Below, in pieces: positions 1 through 8,557 of a DNA stretch of 64,000 nt. The notes under the pieces were generated by a model, which saw only the letters and a list, made by a program, of their open reading frames with translations, was not told the DNA's origin and made no database searches. Location: NCBI GenBank assembly GCA_965248775.1, contig OZ252150.1, forward strand, positions 4,650,001 through 4,714,000. Direction: 5' to 3'. This DNA comes from JBHHUI01 sp965248775 (GTDB taxonomy: Bacteria; Chloroflexota; Anaerolineae; Anaerolineales; JBHHUI01). The translations under genes were made by a program, and so were the position numbers. Position 1 is the first letter of the stretch. Every line of letters begins with the position of its first letter.

Positions 1-1031
1 AGACGTTTTCTATTGGATTCGAGGAGGGTGCAGGCGCCATAGATGAACGCAGCTTTGCGCAACTCGTCGCTCAGAAATACGAGACTGAGCATAGCGAAGT
101 TGTGGTGACTGGCCGCATGGTGGCTGATAAGCTCAACCACTTTATTCGTGGAATGGATCAACCCACTGGAGATGGCCTCAACACGTATCTGGTCTCAGAT
201 GCAACGGCACAGCATGTAAAAGTTGCGCTCTCTGGATTGGGCGGGGATGAATTGTTCGCGGGTTATCCCCAATTTCACTGGTTATATCGCGCCGAGCAGT
301 TGCAGGGTGTGTGGAGCCGGTTGCCCCGTTGGGGCCGTTCCATGGCTCATTATGGTGCCCCGATTGCAGCCCATTACTTGCAGCGACCTGCCATTGGCGA
401 ACTTCCTAACTGGCTCGATGCTCCATTCCTGGAGCGTTATTCCCGTGTACGTACGCTTTTCGGCGAAAATGCAAAATATGTGCTATATAGTTCCGAGTTT
501 AGATCTCAAACACGAAGCATAGAAGCAACGTTTGAAATCTTGCGTCCTTATTATTTGAATGGTGAGCACGAAACGATCGATCAAATAACCCGGCTTGAGA
601 TGCACGGCTATATGACCCATACACTGTTGCGAGATACGGATGCCATGAGCATGGCGCACTCATTGGAAGTGCGTGTTCCGTTGCTGGATCACAAATTGGT
701 CGAGTTTGCTGTTCAGGTTCCGGCGAAACTTAAGCTCCGAAATGGACGCGGAAAACGACTCCTCACTGAAGCTCTATATGATCTATTGCCCACCGAAATA
801 TTGAACAGAAAGAAACAGGGATTCAACATTCCAGTTGGTTCGTGGTTGCAAGCAGAATTACGACCCGTTGTTGAAGATACGCTCTCGCGACACTACGTTG
901 CAGCGCGGGGCTTATTCGAGCCGGATGCTATCGATGCGATCTACCGCGACTTTCAAAGTGGAAATGGCCCGTATATGCGTGTCTGGGCATTGGTTGTGCT
1001 CGAACTCTGGCAACGAGAGTTCCTGGATTGA
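1..1031 (+). CDS. asnB: Asparagine synthase (glutamine-hydrolysing), C-terminal part, cut by window edge
   Basis: The reading frame is open from base 3, so the gene starts before the window. The visible 343 residues are the synthetase domain: a TFSIGFEE strand, then VALSGLGGDELFAGY (the ATP-pyrophosphatase/asparagine synthase signature), the RDTDAMSMAHSLEVRVPLLD block and KQGFNIPVGSWL near the end, all typical of AsnB. The N-terminal glutaminase domain lies outside. Stand-alone AsnB-like enzymes are common in exopolysaccharide loci, where they may amidate sugar carboxyls or glycan-linked residues rather than make free asparagine; that role is inference from the neighbours. It overlaps the downstream methyltransferase by four bases, which points to one transcript and translational coupling. 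A 59-codon shard resembling an AsnB N-terminus occurs at 58331. Confidence 0.93.
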   Translation, partial: TFSIGFEEGAGAIDERSFAQLVAQKYETEHSEVVVTGRMVADKLNHFIRGMDQPTGDGLNTYLVSDATAQHVKVALSGLGGDELFAGYPQFHWLYRAEQLQGVWSRLPRWGRSMAHYGAPIAAHYLQRPAIGELPNWLDAPFLERYSRVRTLFGENAKYVLYSSEFRSQTRSIEATFEILRPYYLNGEHETIDQITRLEMHGYMTHTLLRDTDAMSMAHSLEVRVPLLDHKLVEFAVQVPAKLKLRNGRGKRLLTEALYDLLPTEILNRKKQGFNIPVGSWLQAELRPVVEDTLSRHYVAARGLFEPDAIDAIYRDFQSGNGPYMRVWALVVLELWQREFLD

Positions 1032-1939
1032 GCCAAACTAGGTTGAAAACGGAACCAACGCCAAGCGTTCATGAAGTTCAGGAGTACTGGAATAGCCATC
1101 CCGCAGGCGCAGCAGAAGTTGAACATTTGGTCGCAGAAGGACTTGCCTACTTCAACGAGCGCGATCGGCAAACACGACGGTTATACCCAAATCTGGATGA
1201 AGATTACGAATTTACGCGTGCGGAGCATAAACTCACGCTTGAAGTAGGTTGTGGCATGGGCTATAACGCCCAGCGGCTGGCGGAGTATGGAGCTGAACTT
1301 ATCGTCCTGGATTTGGCTCCGGCTGCGATTTACCTAACCCGAGAACGATTTTCTCTACGCAATCTGGCAGCAAAATTTGTTGTTGCCGATGTAGAAAACC
1401 TTCCATTTAAAGCAGCCAGTTTTGAGGTGGTGTATTCCTCTGGTGTGATTCACCATTCGCCAGACACAGAGAAAGCGGCGGGAGAAATAATCCGTGTGCT
1501 TTCCGAAAAGAGCGCGGCGACAGTCATGATTTATCACCGAAATTCCATCTGGTATTGGTGGAATATTGTCGTCGTGCTGGGTAGCCTCATGCTCGTTCTC
1601 AATCATCTTCCGAATCAAGTGCAAAACAGCGCAATCGCGAAGCGACCCCATTGGCGAGACCTATTAATGCCGGCAGGTCGCAAATTGACCAGAGAGGATG
1701 TTGTGCGCGCTGGTACAGATTTTGGCGGCTTACAGAATCCATTGTCGCGCGTGTATACAAAAGAAACGGCGGAGCAGCTATTTGAAGGGCTTACGGATTT
1801 CCGATTTGTCACTCAATTTAATCGTTTTCGGGCATTGGATGAAAGCCCAACGCTCTGGGTCCGAGTACAACAAAAACTTCATTCCTGGCTTGACAGACGC
1901 TGGGGCTGGTTTCTGATCGTCCATGCAACCAAGCCGTGA
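1028..1939 (+). CDS. Class I SAM-dependent methyltransferase
   Basis: The 303-residue protein starts at a TTG overlapping the asnB stop. The SAM-binding motif I is LEVGCGMGYNAQRL (about residues 73-86), followed by an acidic residue at the end of strand 2 (VLDLAP) and the VVYSSGVIHHSPD motif IV/post-motif of Methyltransf_11 proteins. A hydrophobic stretch around residue 180 (WWNIVVVLGSLMLVL) may anchor it to the membrane. In a glycan operon it probably methylates a sugar or a lipid-linked intermediate; the substrate cannot be read from sequence. Its last 145 codons exist again as a 5'-truncated copy at 8132-8557, so this is the surviving full-length member of a duplicated pair. Confidence 0.85.
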   Translation: MSQTRLKTEPTPSVHEVQEYWNSHPAGAAEVEHLVAEGLAYFNERDRQTRRLYPNLDEDYEFTRAEHKLTLEVGCGMGYNAQRLAEYGAELIVLDLAPAAIYLTRERFSLRNLAAKFVVADVENLPFKAASFEVVYSSGVIHHSPDTEKAAGEIIRVLSEKSAATVMIYHRNSIWYWWNIVVVLGSLMLVLNHLPNQVQNSAIAKRPHWRDLLMPAGRKLTREDVVRAGTDFGGLQNPLSRVYTKETAEQLFEGLTDFRFVTQFNRFRALDESPTLWVRVQQKLHSWLDRRWGWFLIVHATKP

Positions 1940-2209
1940 AATGAATCCAATATATCCATCATGGCGGCACCATTGGCGGCGCGCCGTTGAGCTTGTTGTA
2001 TTTAATCGAAAACCTGGATCGCAAGCGTTTCAAACCGGTCGTCCTGATTTCATTGGATGATCCTGCGGTAGACCTGTTTCGCAATACCGACCCAGTTTCA
2101 CGACCCAGTTCATTCGTCCTGACCCAGTACATTCAGGACTGGGTCAGGACGAATGAACTGGGTACTGATATCGAGACGCATATCGCACAGGAATTCGCCG
2201 ATTTCAGCG
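1936..2209 (+). pseudogene. Truncated GT4 glycosyltransferase (first copy of duplicated gene)
   Basis: This stretch is homologous to the first part of the intact GT4 gene at 8554, including the peptide LSLLYLIENLDRKRFKPVVL. It is dead in three ways: codon 3 is TGA where the intact copy has CGA, a 78-bp palindromic insertion sits at 2087-2164, and homology stops at about 2209 just before higA. The GTG at 1936 overlaps the methyltransferase stop exactly as in the intact copy. The palindrome preserves the reading frame, so the frame runs open through it, but no functional glycosyltransferase can result. Confidence 0.85.
2087..2164. repeat. Interspersed palindrome, 78-bp insertion with 26-bp perfect arms
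   Basis: The arms 2104-2129 and 2139-2164 are perfect reverse complements around a 9-base loop (ACATTCAGG). The inner part is ACCCAGT-N9-ACTGGGT, and the same heptamer occurs again at 2091 and 2104, suggesting one unit inserted in another. The paralogous gene (8700-8712) reads straight from GCAAT to CTGATATCG, so it is an empty site and the net insertion is 78 bp, exactly 26 codons. Confidence 0.9.
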
Positions 2210-2212
2210 CGC

Positions 2213-2620
2213 CTATACAAACACCGCTGGCGAAACGTTGAACCGTCCCGCTAAAAAGCGAACCTGCCTCAGGTTCAGTTCACGTTTGCCGCCCAACAGT
2301 TCGGAAACAACGCCCTGTGAACCCACCTCCAACAAGTCAGACTGCTTGAGACCATGTTCGTCCATCAAGTACCTTAGCATCTCGGCTCCACTACAGTCTG
2401 GCATTGGATGATGCTTTTCCTCGTAGGCATGGACCAGCGTGCCGAGCGTATCCAACAATTTGTGAAGAGGATGGGCCTCGTCTGTGCCAACCTCATCAAT
2501 CAGTTCGTTCAATCGCGTGACCGCCGCATCGTAGTCTGCTTCGTTGTGGATGGTGAGTAGAGGACGAATGGCCAACCAGTGACTATGCAAGTTTCCCGTA
2601 AGAACACTAATTTCTTCCAC
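2213..2620 (-). CDS. higA: HigA-type antitoxin (helix-turn-helix, XRE family)
   Basis: The 135-residue protein has the HigA/COG5499 layout: an N-terminal helical region (LTIHNEADYDAAVTRLNELIDEV) and a C-terminal helix-turn-helix (LKQSDLLEVGSQGVVSELLGGKRELNLRQVRFLAGRFNVSP). It would neutralise the HigB RNase and repress the operon. The GTG start lies just after AGGAG and inside or next to the end of higB, the usual toxin-first order of this family. The antitoxin is intact while its toxin gene has been split by the IS4-like pair, so transcription from the native higB promoter is now separated from it by about 3 kb. Confidence 0.85.
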   Translation of the reverse strand: MEEISVLTGNLHSHWLAIRPLLTIHNEADYDAAVTRLNELIDEVGTDEAHPLHKLLDTLGTLVHAYEEKHHPMPDCSGAEMLRYLMDEHGLKQSDLLEVGSQGVVSELLGGKRELNLRQVRFLAGRFNVSPAVFV

Positions 2621-2674
2621 GCTCCTTTATCGTATTCGTGGTGGGTGAATACGTTTCGAATGTACACCTAAACC
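2621..2674 (-). pseudogene. higB: higB 3' fragment (downstream of IS insertion)
   Basis: Read on the minus strand, the fragment encodes VYIRNVFTHHEYDKGAWKK, which is the conserved C-terminus of HigB toxins. It is the missing end of the toxin whose N-terminal 75 codons are at 5654-5881. The 10-base target duplication (2665-2674) forms its border with the IS. Confidence 0.8.
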
Positions 2675-4157
2675 CAATACCTTTCAAATAAGCAAACAGG
2701 TGGCACCCGAGGCATACTTGTGAGATATACAAATTCGCAAGATGCCAGGGGGCCACCTGATGGGATACAGATTACGCGAGGTTGACATCGAGAGCAAGTT
2801 TTGCCGGGAACTGACATTTACAAGCCTGAGCCGGGTTATTCCGCCAGATGTGGTCGAAGCAGCGTTGGAGGCAGAAGGCTTGAAAACGCAACGCGAGCGC
2901 AAATTGAATCTGGTCGTGACAGTGTTTTTAATCATCACAATGAACATCTACACGCAATCTTCTCTGGGGCGGGTAATGCGTAAGATCGCCCAGGGGTTGC
3001 GGTACATCTGGAACAATCCGGAATACGCGGTACCGAAAGACAGTGCGATTACCTATCGGCGCTATCAACTGGGTGCTCGACCGGTCGTGCGTTTGTTTCG
3101 GCATGTATGTCGACCGATAGCTACGACGGAGACAGCTGGCGCGTTCCTCTTTGGATTGCGCCTGATGGCCATCGATGGCACGGTTGAAGATGTGGCTGAC
3201 ACGCCGGAGAATGCGGCGGCTTTTGGACGGCACCACAGCCCGCGCGGCCAGAGCGCTTTTCCGCAGGTGCAAGGGGTGTATCTGGTCGAGTGCGGCACGC
3301 ATACGATTGTCGATGCGGGCTTCTGGCCTTGCCACACCAGCGAGCGCATGGGTGGTTTTCGCCTGTTGCGCTCGGTCGAGATGGGCATGTTGGTGATGTG
3401 GGACCGTGGGTTTCATGATTATGACATGCTGCGCATGGTTTTGGAGCGCGGGGGACACATTTTGAGCCGATTTCCAGCCCATGTCAAGCCTAAAAACCGC
3501 TGTCCCTTGCCAGATGGCTCCTACACCGCCTACCTGACCCCCTCCGACTACCAGCGCCGCAAGCGGGGCGAGCGCCTCCTGGTGCGCATCGTCGAATACA
3601 CCATAAGTGACCCGGCACTCCCCGGTTACGGTGAAGTGCACCGCTTGGTTACCACCTTGCTTCACCCCGAAGCCTTCCCAGCCCTGGAACTCGCGCGAGC
3701 TTATCACGAACGCTGGGAAATCGAATTGGTCATCGATGAAGTCGACACCCATCAACGTCTGGCCGGACGCCCGCTGCGCAGTCTCAAGCCGGTCGGGGTC
3801 ATTCAGGAACTGTATGGCCTGCTCATCGCACACTTCATCATCCGCTTCCTGATGCATGCGGCTGCCCAACGCACCGGTCTCGATCCCGACCAACTCAGCT
3901 TTGTGCATGCACTCGAACTCGTGCGCGACACGCTCGCCGAGTTTCAAAAGACGGCCGTTGACCAACTCGGCCAACTCTATGACCGCTTGTTGCATGACAT
4001 CGCTGACGTTCGTCTGCCTCTCCGCCGTGCCCGTTCAAACCCGCGTGTAGTCAAACGCAAGATGTCAAAGTTCCGCCTGAAACAGCCGGAGCATTATCAC
4101 TGGCCCCAACCCCGACAACCTTTCCGGCAAGCTTTGGCCCTTATTTGAAAGGTATTG
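2675..4157 (+). mobile_element. IS4-family-like insertion sequence, copy A (1483 bp)
   Basis: The ends are an inverted repeat CAATACCTTTCAAATAAG (2675-2692; complement at 4140-4157). The flanks are CACCTAAACC at 2665-2674 and again at 4158-4167, a perfect 10-bp target duplication. The element carries one transposase and is followed immediately, across the 10-bp repeat, by a second copy in the same orientation. It interrupts higB. Confidence 0.93.
2742..4148 (+). CDS. IS4-family transposase, copy A
   Basis: The 468-residue DDE transposase has the IS4 N-terminal domain (about residues 10-110), the first catalytic Asp in LMAIDGTVEDV, the second in VMWDRGFHDYD, and the glutamate in the Y-x2-R-x3-E signature AYHERWEIELVIDE. 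The full length matches the family, so it is probably functional. Another ATG lies six codons downstream (2760). It differs from copy B at only about five bases, with Met/Ile near residue 203 and His/Asn near residue 308, which shows very recent duplication. Confidence 0.93.
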   Translation: MPGGHLMGYRLREVDIESKFCRELTFTSLSRVIPPDVVEAALEAEGLKTQRERKLNLVVTVFLIITMNIYTQSSLGRVMRKIAQGLRYIWNNPEYAVPKDSAITYRRYQLGARPVVRLFRHVCRPIATTETAGAFLFGLRLMAIDGTVEDVADTPENAAAFGRHHSPRGQSAFPQVQGVYLVECGTHTIVDAGFWPCHTSERMGGFRLLRSVEMGMLVMWDRGFHDYDMLRMVLERGGHILSRFPAHVKPKNRCPLPDGSYTAYLTPSDYQRRKRGERLLVRIVEYTISDPALPGYGEVHRLVTTLLHPEAFPALELARAYHERWEIELVIDEVDTHQRLAGRPLRSLKPVGVIQELYGLLIAHFIIRFLMHAAAQRTGLDPDQLSFVHALELVRDTLAEFQKTAVDQLGQLYDRLLHDIADVRLPLRRARSNPRVVKRKMSKFRLKQPEHYHWPQPRQPFRQALALI

Positions 4158-4167
4158 CACCTAAACC

Positions 4168-5650
4168 CAATACCTTTCAAATAAGCAAACAGGTGGCACC
4201 CGAGGCATACTTGTGAGATATACAAATTCGCAAGATGCCAGGGGGCCACCTGATGGGATACAGATTACGCGAGGTTGACATCGAGAGCAAGTTTTGCCGG
4301 GAACTGACATTTACAAGCCTGAGCCGGGTTATTCCGCCAGATGTGGTCGAAGCAGCGTTGGAGGCAGAAGGCTTGAAAACGCAACGCGAGCGCAAATTGA
4401 ATCTGGTCGTGACAGTGTTTTTAATCATCACAATGAACATCTACACGCAATCTTCTCTGGGGCGGGTAATGCGTAAGATCGCCCAGGGGTTGCGGTACAT
4501 CTGGAACAATCCGGAATACGCGGTACCGAAAGACAGTGCGATTACCTATCGGCGCTATCAACTGGGTGCTCGACCGGTCGTGCGTTTGTTTCGGCATGTA
4601 TGTCGACCGATAGCTACGACGGAGACAGCCGGCGCGTTCCTCTTTGGATTGCGCCTGATGGCCATCGATGGCACGGTTGAAGATGTGGCTGACACGCCGG
4701 AGAATGCGGCGGCTTTTGGACGGCACCACAGCCCGCGCGGCCAGAGCGCTTTTCCGCAGGTGCAAGGGGTGTATCTGGTCGAGTGCGGCACGCATACGAT
4801 TGTCGATGCGGGCTTCTGGCCTTGCCACACCAGCGAGCGCATAGGTGGTTTTCGCCTGTTGCGCTCGGTCGAGATGGGCATGTTGGTGATGTGGGACCGT
4901 GGGTTTCATGATTATGACATGCTGCGCATGGTTTTGGAGCGCGGGGGACACATTTTGAGCCGATTTCCAGCCCATGTCAAGCCTAAAAACCGCTGTCCAT
5001 TGCCAGATGGCTCCTACACCGCCTACCTGACCCCCTCCGACTACCAGCGCCGCAAGCGGGGCGAGCGCCTCCTGGTGCGCATCGTCGAATACACCATAAG
5101 TGACCCGGCACTCCCCGGTTACGGTGAAGTGCACCGCTTGGTTACCACCTTGCTGAACCCCGAAGCCTTCCCAGCCCTGGAACTCGCGCGAGCTTATCAC
5201 GAACGCTGGGAAATCGAATTGGTCATCGATGAAGTCGACACCCATCAACGTCTGGCCGGACGCCCGCTGCGCAGTCTCAAGCCGGTCGGGGTCATTCAGG
5301 AACTGTATGGCCTGCTCATCGCACACTTCATCATCCGCTTCCTGATGCATGCGGCTGCCCAACGCACCGGTCTCGATCCCGACCAACTCAGCTTTGTGCA
5401 TGCACTCGAACTCGTGCGCGACACGCTCGCCGAGTTTCAAAAGACGGCCGTTGACCAACTCGGCCAACTCTATGACCGCTTGTTGCATGACATCGCTGAC
5501 GTTCGTCTGCCTCTCCGCCGTGCCCGTTCAAACCCGCGTGTAGTCAAACGCAAGATGTCAAAGTTCCGCCTGAAACAGCCGGAGCATTATCACTGGCCCC
5601 AACCCCGACAACCTTTCCGGCAAGCTTTGGCCCTTATTTGAAAGGTATTG
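4168..5650 (+). mobile_element. IS4-family-like insertion sequence, copy B (1483 bp, tandem)
   Basis: It has the same inverted repeats and length as copy A. The left flank is the shared 10-bp repeat 4158-4167; the right flank 5651-5660 is CACCTAACCC, one mismatch from the target duplication. The arrangement repeat-IS-repeat-IS-repeat is what unequal recombination between target repeats, or insertion of a tandem dimer, would give. Confidence 0.93.
4235..5641 (+). CDS. IS4-family transposase, copy B
   Basis: This 468-residue product is almost identical to copy A and keeps all DDE motifs (DGT, WDRGFHDY, YHERWEIE). Having two intact, nearly identical genes makes the pair a candidate for ongoing mobility and for homologous recombination between the copies. 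Confidence 0.93.
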   Translation: MPGGHLMGYRLREVDIESKFCRELTFTSLSRVIPPDVVEAALEAEGLKTQRERKLNLVVTVFLIITMNIYTQSSLGRVMRKIAQGLRYIWNNPEYAVPKDSAITYRRYQLGARPVVRLFRHVCRPIATTETAGAFLFGLRLMAIDGTVEDVADTPENAAAFGRHHSPRGQSAFPQVQGVYLVECGTHTIVDAGFWPCHTSERIGGFRLLRSVEMGMLVMWDRGFHDYDMLRMVLERGGHILSRFPAHVKPKNRCPLPDGSYTAYLTPSDYQRRKRGERLLVRIVEYTISDPALPGYGEVHRLVTTLLNPEAFPALELARAYHERWEIELVIDEVDTHQRLAGRPLRSLKPVGVIQELYGLLIAHFIIRFLMHAAAQRTGLDPDQLSFVHALELVRDTLAEFQKTAVDQLGQLYDRLLHDIADVRLPLRRARSNPRVVKRKMSKFRLKQPEHYHWPQPRQPFRQALALI

Positions 5651-5653
5651 CAC

Positions 5654-5881
5654 CTAACCCCGATTGAAATGCATCGAGGCGATCAAACGATACTCGTTGC
5701 CGCCAATATTGAACACAATCAAGTCGCCCACTTTATCTGCGCTGGGAAACGTCTCACGGAGTTCGTTGAAACTATCGTAGTCGGTTTTATCCCTGATTCT
5801 AAACCAGCTGGCAAGTGCGCCCTTGCTTTTGGGGTGTTTTTCCCAGAATTGGCGTAGCGCCTTTCGGCCGATCACGTGCAT
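5654..5881 (-). pseudogene. higB: higB toxin gene, 5' part, disrupted
   Basis: The 75 codons MHVIGRKALRQFWEKHPKSK through FNIGGNEYRLIASMHFNRG are a classic HigB mRNA-interferase N-terminus (ribosome-dependent RNase fold). After NRG the frame meets TAG, which lies inside the target-site repeat, and then the IS4-like pair. The rest of the toxin is at 2621-2674. Joining the two parts gives a complete HigB except that the joining codon is TAG where the family usually has Lys. Both flanking repeats contain TAG, so the stop may predate the IS insertion. Confidence 0.87.
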
Positions 5882-6109
5882 AGGTCAATAATATCGCAAA
5901 TCGAGATATACGACAAGGTATCTTCGCTTTCAGATCGTGTCTGGTGAAAAAAAATTAGCGCGCCAAGGCGATGGGATAAGAACTTGGAGTGGGTGTGCTT
6001 GTTGCCGTAAGACATGTCTTTTAGCAGCGCTGAACGCTTGTTTGGTTGGATAAGGCACGACCCAGGAGCTGTGTCGGTAACAAAAGTGCGCGGATAGGTG
6101 CGTCGACAT
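5882..6109. other. Spacer between higB and ISKra4-like remnant
   Basis: No convincing gene is visible. It should contain the old higBA promoter (reading leftwards) and the end of the ISKra4-like element, whose exact terminus I cannot place. Confidence 0.4.
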
Positions 6110-6608
6110 GGGCAAGTCATTCGGCAGGCGGAACAAGCCGAGTGTGCAGCCTTGTTGCAACGCCTTGACCCTGCGGCCGGCACGGGGCAAGCTCTGGACG
6201 GGTTGCAAGCGTAATTGGCGCCCGCAAGCGAACCGCGGCGCCCGGCGGCCTGGGCGGCCGAGTTGAACAGTGCGGTGGCAGCCGCTCTGGCTGTCCCCAA
6301 TCCCCAACCACTGGAAAGGGTCACTCTGAGCGACTGGGAGCGGGTGTTGCAGGCCCGCCGTGACGAGGCCGCTGCCAGCACGGAACGCTTGCGACGCTTG
6401 GAGCCCGCGATCCAGCCCGGCGAGATGTGGCCACCACCGATGATGTGCTGGTACGCCGCCCGGAGAAGCGTCGTTGGCTGAAGTTGCGCACAGCCTATGT
6501 ACGCACGGTGGACGGGTATCGCTATCTAACCATTGGTGCTAGTTGAAAAAGTCATGAGCATCGCTCAAACTATGGGTTGCGACAAAACAACCATAGGGGA
6601 GCGAGCTC

Positions 6609-7478
6609 ATGACTACCGAGGATATTATCACCCTTGTCGCGCCCGCCAGGGTCGTGATATCGATTTTCTGCGAAGTGGACGACAACTTGCCGGAGATACG
6701 CAAGCATCCACAGGCCAAACTGTACCCCAGTGAATTGGTCACTATCGGCATCTTGTTTGCGCTCAAGGGCGGCTACTTTCGTGCATTCTATCGCTGGCTG
6801 CCTAGTCCAGTCGACTAGACTGGGAAACGTGATTATGACGCGCTCTTTGCCGGCTTGCCAGAGCGGACGCGCTTGCAGCGCTTGCTCAAGGCGCATCAGG
6901 ATTGGTGCGATTTACTACTCGCCGAACCCAGTCTGTTCACAGTGATTGACACCTACCCAATCGAACTACTCTTTCCCATTCGGGAAGGCCGCAGCCAGCA
7001 CCAAATCGGCAAGAAAGGCCGGGATAAAGGGCGCTGGAGCATCGGGGTCAAGCTGTGCTGGTTGCTGGACGACCATGGCCATGTCGCACAGTGCCGTGCA
7101 CACTGCATCGGTATCAATTGGGACTGGAACACGCTAAATACCCATGACAAGCATTTTCATCATGTGGCCGAACCTTTCATCGACCAAACCATCGTCTTTG
7201 CCGATTTTGGCTTTCGCAGTGCTGACGGTTATCCGGCCAATCTGAAGCTTTGTGCGAAAGGCACTTGGAATGAACGTATGTATGTCGAAACGGCTTTGTC
7301 CATGGTCACGGTGGTCTGTGGCCTCAAGCGTCTGCACCATCGGGTCGCCGACTACATAACCGCTCGACTGGCTTATGTGTCGGTCATGTTCAATGTCCTG
7401 CTCGATTTATCACGCCATCTCGATCCGAACCTCAAAGCCGACCCTTACCGGATGAGTATCGCTCAGTTTTCTCTCTGA
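6609..7478 (+). pseudogene. IS982-like transposase interrupted by an in-frame TAG
   Basis: The frame 6609-7478 reads as one transposase: MTTEDIITLVAPARVVISIF, then FYRWL, a 24-bp palindrome (6801-6824), KRDYDALFAGLPERTRLQRL, the DDE region TVIDTYPIELLFPIREGR, and VFADFGFRSADG. The palindrome adds eight codons, the sixth being TAG; all the rest is in one frame. Removing it restores a normal-looking protein of about 281 residues, so a very small insertion alone appears to have killed a young element. Confidence 0.85.
6801..6824. repeat. 24-bp interspersed palindrome in IS982-like transposase
   Basis: The insert begins CCTAGTCCAGTCGACTAG and ends ACTGGG. It can fold in two mutually exclusive ways: CTAGTC pairs with GACTAG around CAGTC, or CCAGTC pairs with GACTGG around GACTA. 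Its length is a multiple of three and it lies between the family-conserved RWL and KRDYDALF. Confidence 0.75.
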
Positions 7479-8131
7479 ACTAGCACCATTGGTTATCTAA
7501 GCGGAACGGCCAAGATGGTCTTGCAACAGTTGTCTCTCTTGCTCATCTTGTGTGGCGGCGGCGTGAACGCCAAGCTCACCTTGGTGGGTGACGGAGCGCG
7601 CTGGAGCGCCACATTCTTCACTGCACGCCTAGCGCGGTCTGGCTGGGAGTGGAACTGATCCTGTACTGGTACCACAGCCGCAAGAAATACTACAACTTGA
7701 CCAGTACCATCTGCCGGGGACGGGCGGCCAAAGCCAAATTGTATGGCCAACTGATCTTCCAGCTTTGACGCGGTCAAGTGGACGAAGCCGTCGCTATCCT
7801 TGAAGCCTATCGCCCGAAAGCTAAGAACATCGAAAAGCTTGAGGAACTGATTAACTACCTGCAAAATCGGCGCACCTACATCCCCAACTATAAAGCGCGC
7901 CGCAAGCAACGCAAATACATCGGTAGCGCGCATGCCGAAAAGGGAAATGATTTGATCGTCGCCCGACGGCAGAGGCATCAGGGCGTGCATTGGAGCCAGG
8001 AAACCAGTACTGCGCTCGCAGCGTTACGCACGCTCCTGCTCAATGGCGGCTGGGACTTGTATTGGCAGCAGCAAGTACTTTCGCTGGCCGTCCCTTTGGG
8101 GCCGTAAAACCCCATTGCTTTGGCGCGCCAA

Positions 8132-8557
8132 TGTACTTTCCGAACAAGGCGCGGCGACAGTCATGGTATATCCTGGTGGAATATTGTCGTCGTGCTGGGG
8201 AGCCTCATGTTCGTTCTCAATCACCTTCCGAAACAATTGCAGAACATCGTAATCGCGAAGCGACCTCACTGGCTCGATCTTCTAATGCCGGCAGGTCGCA
8301 AACTGACCCGACAGGGTGTTGTGCGCGCCGGCTCAGATTTTGGGGGCTTACAGAATCCATTGTCGCGCGTGTATACAAAAGCAGCGGTGGAGCAGCTTTT
8401 TGAAGGACTTATGGATTTTCGATTTGTGACTCAATTTAATAGTTTTCGTGCATGGGATGAAAATCCCACTCCCTGGGTGCGAATACGTCAAAAACTTCAT
8501 TCCTGGCTTGACAAACACTGGGGTTGGTTTCTGATCGTCCATGCAACCAAACCGTGA
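8132..8557 (+). pseudogene. Methyltransferase, 3' part (second copy, 5'-truncated)
   Basis: From about base 8132 the sequence matches 1497-1939 of the intact methyltransferase at high identity, including WWNIVVVLGSLMFVLNHLPK and the C-terminus GWFLIVHATKP. The SAM-binding half is missing and is replaced by the end of the ISKra4-like pseudogene, and there is a small in-frame loss near the junction. The segment still ends with the GTGA overlap that couples it to the following glycosyltransferase gene. Confidence 0.85.

Larger units (their letters stand above)
6530..7492 (+). mobile_element. IS982-like insertion sequence (963 bp)
   Basis: The inverted repeats are CCATTGGTGCTAGTT at the left and its complement at the right end. 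The flanks carry a TATCTAA direct repeat (6523-6529 and 7494-7500), a 7-bp target duplication. It sits inside the ISKra4-like transposase. A lone copy of a nearly identical end (CCGTTGGTGCTAGTTG) occurs at about 42388 without the rest of an element. Confidence 0.88.
6110..8106 (+). pseudogene. ISKra4-like transposase, frameshifted and split by an IS982-like element
   Basis: In pieces across frames the plus strand encodes TDDVLVRRPEKRRWLKLRTA, then YVRTVDGYRYL, interrupted by the IS at 6530-7492, then SGTAKMVLQQLSLL, NAKLTLVGDGARW and, from about 7770, DEAVAILEAYRPKAKNIEKL through RRQRHQGVHWSQETSTALAA. The late Gly-Ser-x6-Asn-x-Val region resembles ISKra4 transposases. Several frameshifts and a TGA at about 7766 show that it is dead. 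Its right end abuts the truncated methyltransferase copy, so insertion of this element probably removed the 5' part of that gene. Confidence 0.65.

Noticed and set aside
3060..3080. ACTGGGT in the IS4-like transposases
   Set aside because: It is part of the normal codons for YQLGAR in both copies and lacks a partner arm.
2928..3995. A 355-codon frame on the minus strand opposite the IS4-like transposase (also at 4421-5488)
   Set aside because: It mirrors the transposase codons, has no family features, and the plus-strand product has all DDE motifs, so it is a shadow frame of GC-rich coding DNA.
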